64,000 nucleotides of DNA from Mucor racemosus (taxonomy: Eukaryota; Mucoromycota; Mucoromycetes; Mucorales; Mucoraceae): assembly GCA_027405735.1 (NCBI GenBank), contig JAPEHQ010000011.1:2027856-2091855 (forward strand), written 5' to 3'. The position numbers and the translations under genes are program-made. The notes under the pieces are model-generated. The model did not search any database. It was given only the letters and a program-made list of their open reading frames with translations, and was not told the DNA's origin. Position 1 is the first letter of the stretch. Every line of letters starts with the position of its first letter. Positions 1 to 9,610 of this stretch are shown one piece after another.

Positions 1-357
1 GCCTGTTACTACGATATACTGAGATCCTGAGATTAAGCATTTTTCATTGAATTTGTTCCTTTACAAAGCATCTAACAATAAAAAAATAAAAAAATATTTT
101 TTTTTCTTTATTATACTGTAGAAGCTAAATAGTTACACTATATAATTATTAATTGTTTCCCTAATTAATTAATGGATAAAAGAAAGTATATATGTTTTAT
201 AAAATTTTATTTATATAGTTTGATAAAAGTAACGCTCAATTGACGAACTTGATTAACTTGGTCTGATATATTCAGAAAACGTTACACTCCATATTCTAAA
301 TAGATTTTGTATTTTATTGTAGGTATCTGACTGTATGTTGTGCCTAACACAATCCTT
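1..357. other. AT-rich intergenic edge, no gene seen
   Basis: No convincing ORF or structured repeat was seen. The first 40 bases hold the string TGAGATCCTGAGAT, which recurs near 1310 and, less exactly, near 3690, so the window edge may lie in another LTR-derived piece. This was not resolved. Confidence 0.4.
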
Positions 358-488
358 GTTGCCTTCGCTTCGGATTCCGAAGTGGTACAAGCTCTCTGAG
401 CCATGCTTTATTTTCAGTATATAATAGTAAAAAAATGATATTTCCCTTTTCCTCAGATCTTTCTAAGCCGCGCATTCGTGGATATATT

Positions 489-833
489 ATGAGTGATCAA
501 GAAGACACTATTAATTATAATGAGCAAACACCAACCTTCACACAGAGCCGAGTGGAAGACATTATCGAGCTCGTCACTCGAAAACTACGAGAAGAACAGC
601 TACAGGAAGCAGAAAGTAGAGCAAGGGGAAATCCTCTCCCTTCCTTCATCGTCGAAGAATTGGATCATTATTCCAAGACAGACAGTTTACAAAAAGCAAT
701 CCAAAAATATAAAAAAGAAGTTCCTCGATACAACAGTGAGGACTGGATCACCGCAGAAACAAACAACCCAAATTTCATCGGAGACCTTAAACAACGCAAA
801 GTCGATTCTTTACAATTAGCGTTCGCAAAATGA
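489..833 (+). CDS. Hypothetical 114-aa protein inside the long-TIR element
   Basis: An open frame runs from an upstream ATG at 435 (132 codons), but that start overlaps the terminal inverted repeat. The ATG at 489 (MSDQEDT...) gives a 114-residue product and seems likelier. The protein is charged and probably helical (a VTRKLREEQLQEAESRARG stretch), ends in LQLAFAK, and has no signal peptide, membrane segment or zinc ligands. I do not recognise the family. Its place between the inverted repeats makes it either the element's own gene or a captured host fragment. The stop lies at the start of the GCAAGC array. It is not clear that it is expressed. Confidence 0.4.
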   Translation: MSDQEDTINYNEQTPTFTQSRVEDIIELVTRKLREEQLQEAESRARGNPLPSFIVEELDHYSKTDSLQKAIQKYKKEVPRYNSEDWITAETNNPNFIGDLKQRKVDSLQLAFAK

Positions 834-1080
834 CCGAGCCCAAGCGAGCGCAAGCAATTTCAGCAAGCATTTGTCGAGCCTAAAATATTTGAAAGTTACT
901 CAAGAAAGCCCAAGCCGAAGCAAGGGTTCGTCGAGCAGTTGCATATCGAGCATTCTCAGTTTTGAAAGCAAGCAAGCAAGTATAAATCAAACATCATCTA
1001 ATTTTTCGAAAAGTCAAGCAAGTCGAGCAGGAGCATATAAGCAAGCGAGCAAATCCGAGTGCAAGCGCAAGCATAGTGCT
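832..1080. repeat. Left GCAAGC/CGAGC motif array
   Basis: GCAAGC, GCGAGC and CGAGC words occur many times at irregular spacing (e.g. GAGCCCAAGCGAGCGCAAGC near 837). Such arrays are typical of subterminal regions of DNA transposons, where transposase binds. A matching array lies at 1706-1990 on the other side of the solo LTR. Confidence 0.7.
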
Positions 1081-1156
1081 ATATATTTTCAGCGTGATAT
1101 TGGTTCAAAATGTGATGAATTTTGACATTTTTAAAGTTAAAATTACGAAAACTGGA

Positions 1157-1685
1157 TGTCGTATATTTTCAGGATTGATAAATATTACTTAAAAAAGAAT
1201 ACAATTATAAAAGAATGAGTAATTAATCAGTTCTTCAACTGTATAATAAAAACAAGATATCCTTTATTTAGATGTAAAAGTATGGCCTTTTATATTGATT
1301 AGACATTGAGATCCTGAGATGTAATTTAAGGCACTATTGAACTATTGGATCTGTTTGATAGTAATCTATGGATTGAAATGGATCAATCATAATTTAACCG
1401 TTCTTGCAGAGCTTGTGAGTTGTGTTGTTTCAATGCTGCGCTAAATATGCTTGGATGTTGATTTGATAACTACTTGATTGGTTAACTGCTGGGATGAAAT
1501 AATGTGGTGTCATAATTGAGGTCCAAGCGTTCTTGGTAATTACTGGATTAAACTTGGTACGCTAGGAGTTTCTTATATCCGATATCAAGACTTGCACTTC
1601 AATACATGTCGTAGTCAATAGATTGTAAGATGTATTGATACTGTAGAAGGTGATAATGTATGATACTAGTAGGTGGAATACAACA
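1157..1685 (+). mobile_element. Solo LTR, family 1 (529 bp, TSD CTGGA)
   Basis: The unit starts TGTCGTATATTTTCAGG and ends ATACAACA (TG...CA) and is flanked by CTGGA at 1152-1156 and 1686-1690, a 5-bp target-site duplication. Related copies lie at 15797-16832 (-), 27297-27829 (-) and 49069-49607 (+). No internal retrotransposon region is attached, so this is a recombined solo LTR. It split the motif array of the long-TIR element. Orientation is arbitrary. Confidence 0.88.
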
Positions 1686-1705
1686 CTGGATAAATTTTCC
1701 CTAAG

Positions 1706-1990
1706 TTACATGCTTGCTTATTTGATTTGAAAGCAGGCAAGCAAGCAGGTTGACATACATGCAAGCAAGCTTATTTCAATTTGAAGCAATTCGATCAAGC
1801 AAGCCTATTTCTATTTGAAGCAATTCGAGCAAGCATACAAGCAAGCTTTCAATGTTTTCGTCGAGCGCCATGCAGGAAATTGCTAAAAAAAATTAATCAA
1901 GCAAGCCAAAGCAAATAATAACCTGAAAAAAGCGCAATTCAAGCGAGCCCATGCATAGGGCTCGCTCGCTTGCTTATGTTCGCACAGCTC
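1706..1990. repeat. Right GCAAGC/CGAGC motif array
   Basis: Repeated GCAAGC words (GCAAGCAAGC, TCGAGC, GCTCGCTCGCTTGC) mirror the array at 832-1080. Near the right end the sequence also contains the inverted words CAAGCGAGCCC and GGGCTCGCTCGC. It is part of the long-TIR element. Confidence 0.65.
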
Positions 1991-2389
1991 GATTGCGATC
2001 GCTAGGAAAATATCATTTTTTTACTATTATATACTGAAAATAAAGCGTGGCTCAGAGAGCTTGTACCACTTCTTCATCCTTTGCTTCGGCAACTTGAGTA
2101 TTGAGCAAAATTTAAATTTTCAAAAAATTGAATTTTCATAGTTTTCAATCTTTAAAATCAAAGCGTGCCCTCTTTTTTATAACTAAACTCATACTAAACA
2201 TTTTTTAAGATATACCTTAGGCACTGATAAACAAATACGAATTGTTCGCATTATGCTACGTATTCCTAAATTTATTCTATATCTCACAAAGACTCAAAAA
2301 CAGGTAAAATTCGCTGCTTTTTCCTTGAAAACTGTGCCTCACTTTTCATTCTTGATCTACTTTTTTTTTCACTAAATAACACCAAGAAA

Positions 2390-3245
2390 AAATTATACGC
2401 CAATGTGTCCGAGGTGCTTAATTTTAATCCCAAAACGCGTATCCGAAAATATCCTGTTTTTTGCAGGTGGCATTAATTTTTCAGTGCTAATGTTTCAGAT
2501 TTTTACAGGTATTTCACTGCTAAAAATTAAGAACTTTGAGACTTCATATCTCTACAGAAAATTAAGCTATGCTAACATATTCTAGTAATAAAACTTGCTT
2601 GTTTTGAAGTGCTCTATAAAATATTTCAGTGTAAAAAAATTTTGAGTACTTTTATTTTTTTTCATTTTTTTTGTCGTTTTTGTAGTATATTTCAAAATAT
2701 TTGTTAAATTCAAAAGCATTTTTTTTACATTCACGTCTTCATGCTCGTTAATCTTTCTCGGACCCAATTTAGTTTTTTTAAAAGTATTGATTTTTCGTGG
2801 AGATATCCTCAAAAATGTATACAAAGAGATACGCCCGTTTCTAGCTTCAATTTTTCTCCTAGTATACCCTCATCCCAAATTCTGAATTTGAAAACAAAAT
2901 GACAGAAACTTTGTTTTTTCTACAAAAAATGTAGCTGGAAGGATCAGCAATAGCTCGATGGATAGATACTTTTATTTTGCATTATTGTCATTACTTATGT
3001 TTGAAATATGCTTATAAAAAGTATTGCGTATCTTCAAAAAACGTCTAAAATTTTAATTACATTTTTGGCAACATTTAATGTGAAACATTTACCTGAACAA
3101 CTATGCTTCGATGGATGCAGAATTTAAAACTCTACAAAAAATTAATACTGTAATTTAGGTACTCAACTTTTAATAATCAATTTTAGGTCAATTCCAGTCA
3201 ATTGTGGCTAATGTCTGGCTAATGCACTTATATTCTGATATTAAC
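2390..3245 (+). repeat. Dispersed repeat U, copy 1
   Basis: This stretch is similar, in reverse, to 37690-38539 plus 44895-45110. Shared landmarks are CGGACCCAATTTAGTTTTTTT, GATTTTTCGTGGAGATATCC, CATCCCAAATTCTG and AATGCACTTATATTCTGA. The second copy is interrupted by the hAT element. It contains short ORFs with no recognisable product. I saw no terminal repeats, so its class is unknown. Confidence 0.7.
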
Positions 3246-4129
3246 ATTTCTATTTTCCGAGAGATATTAATGGCCTGATAGAGTGAAGACACAGCATATT
3301 CTTTGAAGATTTTACGCATTTCGACTCAATTGAGAGTTTATGGATATATAAGGTTTTATTTATAATAAAAAGAATAATAATAAAGACTAGTAACGTTTAT
3401 TATGGAGAACTTAAGCTTTATTGCTAGAAAAACTAATGGTCAAAGTCGGCACACAAAAAAGCTCGTGTGGGGTGACCGAGCTTCAATTACGCACAAAAAA
3501 AAAAGCTCGGCTGTGTTTAGGACATAGACTATACTGGGTACATGTATTACTAGTAGAAGTGCTCAAAGGGTTATTTAGACATGATTCTTAGCATAGAATA
3601 ATGAGTATGAGGTGATAATGATGTATGCCAATTTTATTTCATTTAGTTATGTTACATGTAGTCTATGATGAAATGACTGTAGCCTGAGATCCTGAAGTGA
3701 GCCAATCATGAACTCGTTCCTGGGAATGGAATTTAGCTATTCCATTTGTATAAACATTCACTGTCTAAAGTTAATCAAGCATGGACATCCTATATACTTA
3801 ACTTGGTAGTATCCTACTAAACCTGCTCTGGCCAATCTAGTATATCATCATGTTGTAATCAATCAACTAGTTCCTCAAGACTATGATATCATTCTTTATA
3901 CACGCTGTATTCTAGACTCTATATCCACGCTTCCAAAACATATAAATACCCTGAATCCTGATGTCGTTCGAGATGGATTATTATCTTTTTTACCTACAAT
4001 ATACTCAATAAATATATCTAGTTTTAACTTTATTTTCTAGTTATTCATTGTGTATATTTAAACAGGCTGCATAAAAAAGACTTGGCTTGCTTTAATTAAT
4101 CAGATATAAATAGGTAATACAAGTATTTC
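3246..4129. other. Intergenic, with a small MITE-like scrap
   Basis: There is no gene. Bases 3459-3513 carry AAAAAAGCTCGTGTGGGG and AAAAGCTCGGCTG, close to the right end of the hAT-like MITE at 58587-59004, so this is probably a decayed relative. Bases 3660-4035 look LTR-like (TATAAATACC, CTCAATAAATATATCTAG near 3940-4020), but I found no matching ends or duplication. Confidence 0.4.
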
Positions 4130-4340
4130 AGATATGCTAGCTTCTATTGGTCATTGTACATTCGGTAAGTTTAAACAACAACAAGTTGGTTACCCTGTAT
4201 CTACGCCTATTAAGGCCCTTAAGTCCACTAGTTCTCGACGAATATGGGTCCAAATGGCCTCCCGTCTCCCGTTGCAACAGTAGGCACTTCTAGGGTTCTA
4301 GTATTGATCCACATGATTGCAAAAGGTTTAGCCTCCCTGA
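4130..4340 (+). repeat. Short dispersed repeat T, copy 1
   Basis: About 200 bases with shared blocks GGTCATTGTACATT.GGTAAGTTT, AGTTGGTTACC and CCGTTGCAA, ending near AAAGGTTTAGCCT. Other copies are 60275-60470 (+), 11985-12123 (-) and 16836-17020 (-). The size would fit a SINE or a small MITE, but I saw no clear pol III boxes or terminal repeats. Confidence 0.6.
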
Positions 4341-6028
4341 GTTGTTGTGGAAGAAATAGAGAAATGAAAACTCATACTTGTTTGAACTATTTTGTATGGA
4401 TTGTTTCAGATATTTTTTGAAAATTTTTAAATAAGATTAAATAATGATCCAAAATTGAATTTGAAATTTGCACTTTATGCACAGTATATCTACAAAGAAC
4501 ATATCTTAATTCCATTAGTTAACAGCTGTTTTTGAAGGACCTTTGAACCCGTCTTTGAAAAAAAAGTCTTTTCTTCTGCTTGAAAGAAGTTTAGTAGCTG
4601 GAAAAATACTTGAAATCAATGAATATTAATCCAAATAGGCTGAAAGTTTTATAATATATACTACATCTCTAACAGTACCAAGAGATATAATTTTAACATT
4701 CTATTGATTTCCTGGTTAAGTTGTAGGAATTAAACGCCCACTTTTCCCTAGTAGGTTTTATGGCTCCGCAGGTCGTTTCAAAGTTAGAAATAACGCTAAA
4801 TCAGCTAAAATCGGCATATATGACAATGACAACTGCCGAAATTAATAAGTAAATGTCTTATTTATGCATAATTAAAATTGTAATGTGATATGTTTTACAT
4901 TCGTTTTTCAAAAAAAAAAAATCTGATTTCAGATATTGATTTAAATAACTGGAAGCAAATAAATACAAGAAAAATACCAGAAAATCCTAAACCTTTGTTC
5001 CTTGAATGAGTTGATTTACTGATAATTCGTATTTAATCATCAAATGAATAGTAGACAACGTCATTCATTGGATACCTTTCAAATTTTCAAATAATATAGA
5101 TTTTTTATGGAGTAATTGATAAATAATTGACTTAAATGCAATCCCGAGATGCACAAAAAATCTGTATTTATGAAATAGCATAAGAGTGGTTTTTTTAAAA
5201 AAATTAAGAATTGATTCAAAATTGGGTGGACTACAAAAAAACATTTTGTTGGCAAATGTTGGTATCTATATGGTTTGCTGTCAAATTTCAAAGACATTCT
5301 TGCTTCAGCATTTTCTAAATCATTGTTGATAAAACGAATGCAAAAATGCAACCAATTTCCAGTAATTATACTTTATTTAGTCGTATGTTTGAATATTTAC
5401 ATGATATAAAGCTTATCAATTGATAGATACTTTATATTTTTGGCATATTTTACATGATAGATTCAAGCTTCCAATATACGGTATGTGTCGAATCTTATTT
5501 GTAAATAATGGACACAATTTTGTATTTGCGCATTCGTATATATATTTGTCAGCCCTTATCAAACGATTTCATTTTTAAATCCTCAACTCCAGGTATGGGT
5601 AAGTGCCACATTTGTCAAAATTTGCCATAAACAGCTCGTATTCAAGAATTAAAGAGTAGGTCAAGCAAGTATATTATTCCTAAAAACCTGCAATTAATTG
5701 TGGTACACATTTTTACCTATTCTTTGTTATTGTTTGTTAAGATTTTCATATATATATAGAACAGGAAATATTAACAAGAAGTTGAATGATTTTCAATATA
5801 CACAAGTTTTTATTATGGACATACAAACAATTCGAATGTGATGTGTGCTACAACGAATAGTAAATCTACCAACACCTCATTAACTTGACACAGTTGCTTT
5901 CAGGACCTGTCCAACGGTCACCTTTTTTTGCAGATTCGTGACTCTTTCAATGGTAATTCATATCTACTTCTCTTTCTCTTCTTGACTATCGCAACAATAA
6001 CTACAACAACAATTACTACAACAACATA
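4341..6028. other. Intergenic, nothing recognised
   Basis: AT-rich sequence with only short ORFs (e.g. a 90-codon frame on the minus strand at 5079-5351) that resemble no known protein. The last 200 bases hold the spt4 upstream region, with CT-rich (TTCTCTTTCTCTTC) and ACAACAACA stretches just before the start codon. Confidence 0.5.
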
Positions 6029-6599
6029 ATGTCACAAATCTTGCCTATTGATAAAAAGCAGCTTCGCGCTTGTTTATTATGTTCACTTATCAAGGCAAGT
6101 AGATTTACAAACCAACTGCTTTTTGTTTTATACTAAACCAACTTACTATATTTAGAACGCTTCTCAATTTCGTTCGAATGGATGTGAAAATTGTGAAGAA
6201 ATCTTACAAATGAGAGGTAGTATGGATAGAGTAACTGAGTGCACAAGTGGAAAATTTGAAGGGTTAGTTTCTAGTTTTTTTTTTTTTTTTTAGGGGAAAA
6301 CCTACAAGAAATGTTGATAAATTTCATATTCATCTAAATGTAATGTTTGTTTTGTTTTTTTTAGTGCGATAGCCTTAATGCATCCTAAGGATAGTTGGGT
6401 TGGCAGGTGGCAAAGAGTTGGTAAGAATTAGAGTTTTATTATTTTGATACACATGTGTAATGATACTTTTTTGATAGATAAATTTCAAAAAGGTGTTTAT
6501 GCTATTGTAGTTTATGGAAGAGTACCTGAAGATGTGGAAGATGAATTAGACAGACGTGGTGTGACATATAGACCAAGAGATGGCAGTGTCAAGGATTAA
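6029..6599 (+). CDS. SPT4: Transcription elongation factor Spt4
   Basis: Exons 6029-6094, 6156-6262, 6365-6420 and 6478-6599 join into 116 codons, close to the family's usual ~117. Spt4 pairs with the NGN domain of Spt5 to form DSIF, which keeps RNA polymerase II processive in the nucleus. The zinc-finger cysteines are visible (RACLLCSLIK and NGCENCEE), followed by the conserved DSWVGRWQRV and GVYAIVVYGR blocks. Intron 1 appears to start with GC rather than GT (AAG|GCAAGT), and this is the only choice that keeps the family alignment. A TACTAA-like branch site sits 25 bases before its AG. The gene converges on the zinc-finger gene with 117 bases between stop codons. Identification is firm. Confidence 0.95.
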
Positions 6600-6716
6600 A
6601 AAGCATTTTTTTTTATTACGAGTATTTGATGAAAATGAAGAGAAAATGATTATAATAGTAATAATAAAAAAAAAAAAGAAAGGGCCTAGATTTTTTTTGT
6701 ATGTATATATTCTAAA

Positions 6717-6855
6717 TTAACAACCTACACTTTCCGTTGAAGTATCACCAGGATGCTGCCAACTCAAAATGTGAGATTGTTGTTGCTGTTGTTGCTGCTG
6801 CTGATGTTGATGTTGCTGTTGCTGTTGCTGTTGGTGATGATGATGATGATTATGA

Positions 6856-6952
<97 letters not shown>

Positions 6953-8450
6953 GGTGCTGATGATGTTGATGATGTTGTTCTTTATGAAGAGTATCATATG
7001 TATTATTATCACGAATAAAATCTACTAATGTAAACGGTTCAACATTTGCAACAGCAACAGCAGCAGCGGCAGCGGCCGCGGCCGCTGCGGCAGCATTATT
7101 ATTAATAGAATTTCCATTTACAGGAGCAATAGGGGAAGGAGGAGTACTAGAATGCATATTATATGATTGCTCTAATTGATTGTTGTTGTTGTTGTATTTT
7201 GATCCACGTCGTTCATGTGTCTTTCGGTGCTGTGTTAAATTATCAGATCGACTGAATGCTTTTAAACAACCAGGAAAATTACATTTAAAGGGCTGTTCAT
7301 GAGTATGAATACGCACATGTCTTTTCAAATGTTCTAAACGTCGAAATCTACGATCGCAGTCGGGATGACTGCAAGCATGAGGTTTTTTTTGTTGTTTTGT
7401 TACTGTACCTGTTATAGTAGAAGATGATGTAGATGAAGATGAGGTTGTTGAAGACGAATCTAATAATCGATTTGAAGGTGTTGGACTATCAGTATTCATA
7501 GTATTAGTCATTGTAGATAAATAGTCTTGCTGTTGCTGCTGTTGCTGTTGTTGTTGATAATTCATGAAATGTTCTTGTTGTTTTGATGGAGTTGGTAATA
7601 AAGGATATGGACTATGATGATAATATGGATGCATAAAAGCTTCTTTTTCTTCTTTAACTAAAAAAGTATTAGATGTGGGAGTAGCTGCAGAAGATGTAGT
7701 TGAAGTAGATGAAGATGCATTAGGATCTTGCTGTTGTTGTTGATTTTGATGAGCTTGAGCCTGAGCTTGTTGTTGTTGCTTTTGTCTTGCAAAAGCTTTC
7801 TTTTCATGAGTACGGTAATGTGCATGAAAATTATCGGATCGACTAAATCTTTTGCCACAACCAGGATGAGGACAAACATGAGGACGTTCCCCGGTATGAA
7901 CCAACATATGTCTTTTCAAATGTTCAAATCTTTTAAAGCTCCATAGACATTCAGGAAAGTTACACATGTGTTTATTTTGTTTTGAAGGTTGCTTTCTAGT
8001 TGATACTCTATCATTGTTATTATTAGGTGTAGTTGTATTATTAATTCTTTGCTGTTGCTGTTGCTGTTGTTGTTGTTGTTGAGGTGGTGGTGGTGGGCCC
8101 GATTGTTGATGCTGCTGTTGAGGTAATTGAGATGAGGGTATAGGCGAAGAATGATGCATGTGTTGAGATGCTGGTTGATTCATTTGTTGATGATATACAT
8201 GAGATATATTAGATTGATTCATCCAATGATGATAATCCATATTATATGTTGGTCGAGTGTTATAATGATTTGGAGAATAAGTTAAATCAGCAGATTGTCT
8301 TTTGTCAAAAGGATGATGCTGTGGAAGAGCTGGAGTGAGCGGAGGTGAAAGAACAGGATCTTCATGATGGTGTTGTTGATGATGAGGATGTGCAGGAGGG
8401 CAAAGAGAAGACCTTCTTGACATTGATTCAGCGAATAAATTTGTATTCAT
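6717..8450 (-). CDS. C2H2 zinc-finger transcription factor with polyQ tracts
   Basis: A single uninterrupted frame of 577 codons. Four C2H2 fingers of the Cx4C...Hx3H type lie in two tandem pairs, at about residues 162-215 and 358-412. Linkers (HTGERPH, HTHEQPF) and helix residues ([32 protein letters not shown]) resemble fungal C2H2 regulators such as the finger regions of Ste12-like and Com2/Msn2-like proteins. No Ste12 homeodomain-like region is seen, so I do not assign a name. The rest is low complexity: His/Gln/Pro-rich N-terminus, Ser/Thr-rich middle, polyAla near 453-466, and a ~32-residue polyGln near 500-531 followed by mixed His/Gln. A sequence-specific nuclear regulator is a safe inference; its targets are unknown. 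The ATG at 8450 is the first in frame. Confidence 0.9.
6856..6953 (-). repeat. Pure CAA trinucleotide microsatellite encoding polyGln
   Basis: On the plus strand this is an unbroken run of roughly 32 TTG/GTT units. Read on the coding strand it is (CAA)n, giving the long polyGln of the zinc-finger protein. All units use one codon, so the tract should be prone to slippage. Shorter CAA/CAG-mixed tracts occur at 7530-7558 and 8048-8080. Confidence 0.9.
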
Positions 8451-9610
8451 AATGATAATGAAAAAGAAAGGAAAAGAAAAAAAAAAAAAGAGAGAGAGAG
8501 AAAGAGAAGAAAAAAAGAGACAGAATATGAATAAATCAAAACATCAAGGGCTTTTTATTGTAAAAAAACTATACATGTTGATCGATGATGGTTTGTACCT
8601 ATATTTGGTTATATTGCGTTAAAGGCCTGCCCAACCTGTATACTTTTGCATGAGATCGATTCTAAACGAATCTTATAGTATACATGTATATATATATATA
8701 TATTTATATATATATACATGTATATAAATGGGCGTATATCACTTCAATACTGCGTATTTAACAAACCAAAAGTATATCTGTGTGTATATGTTGTAATCTC
8801 TTGGACTTACTCCTTAGTTTTCTTGTTTAATTGCAGGATATTGCATATTCGTCATTTTTAATCACGTTTTTCCTCTACTTTATAACAGAAAAAGCTGGTT
8901 TTCTTTGCTATGAATGTGCTCTTCTTTTTGCTATTTTGTTCTATTGTATATTTTGATGTTCATGTATGCAAAAAAAAACAAGTAGCAACAGAAAAAGCAT
9001 CCAAAATGCACTGTGTTATGTACTGTTTATGTATACAAATCAAAATGTTTATTTTTAGTTGAAAGAAGAATAAATTATCATTTGGTCGCTTTGGTATTCT
9101 TCTTTTCCCTAAACATACAGAAGATCGACTTGCATATTGATACATGAGAGTAAAAAAAAAAAAAAAAAAAAAAAAAAAGCCTTGATTTTGTTGTTTCTTT
9201 TGATTCCTTTTTATATAGCATTTTACCGATACTTTGTCATTCATTCCAGCAAGAAATCTTGAAAAACCTTATCTCCTATATAAAATACTCTCCTCTTTCA
9301 TTCTTCTCCTTGTAAAATATGCACATACACACATACACACATTAGTTTAGTGTATCTGGTTACTTTTTTTTATTCTTCTCCCTTTATTTTGTTCAAATAA
9401 AATATTGTTGTCAAAATCTTTTATAGTAACGGAATTTTGCATAATAAAAGTGCTTCAAAATGGTGATACACAATCTATAGCACTTTTTTCACTATCGCCG
9501 GTCACGAATTTGTAATACACATTCGAGAGAATGGCGCAATTAATCAGCAAAAAGAAAAATCTCAAAAACTTCCAATCTCCAGCAGCTTTCTTTCTTTTTC
9601 ACCAAACAAA
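8451..9610. promoter_or_regulatory. Divergent intergenic region between zinc-finger and GSH2 genes
   Basis: No gene is seen. The 1.16 kb contains a purine-rich run just upstream of the zinc-finger start (8460-8520), an inverted TA-rich stretch (ACATGTATATA...TATATACATGT, 8682-8722), a poly-A run of 27 (9152-9178) and CACATACACACA (9321-9340). It must hold both promoters; individual factor sites cannot be named. Confidence 0.6.

Larger units (their letters stand above)
358..2093. mobile_element. DNA element with ~90-bp terminal inverted repeats
   Basis: Bases 384-443 and 2009-2068 are inverted copies of one 60-base sequence with a single mismatch. A weaker outer match (GTTGCC..GGAT..GAAGTGGTAC) takes the ends to 358 and 2093. 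Between the ends lie an ORF (489-833), two arrays of GCAAGC/CGAGC motifs, and a later solo LTR (1157-1685). Without the LTR and its duplication the element is about 1.2 kb. I could not find a clear target-site duplication, and the ORF matches no transposase I recognise, so the superfamily is open. Long TIRs recall MULE-like or non-autonomous foldback elements, but that is inference. Confidence 0.7.

Noticed and set aside
817..2004. Inner hAT-like element with TAGCG.TCGCAA ends nested in the long-TIR element
   Set aside because: The ends look alike, but the flanking 8 bases (TTTACAAT and GGAAAATA) do not match, so a separate insertion is not supported.
3660..4035. Possible further solo LTR
   Set aside because: TATA and polyadenylation-like signals are present, but no TG...CA pair with matching 5-bp flanks could be found.
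6737..7028. PolyVal, polyLeu and polyAsn ORFs over the CAA tract
   Set aside because: Shadow frames of the trinucleotide repeat inside the zinc-finger gene.
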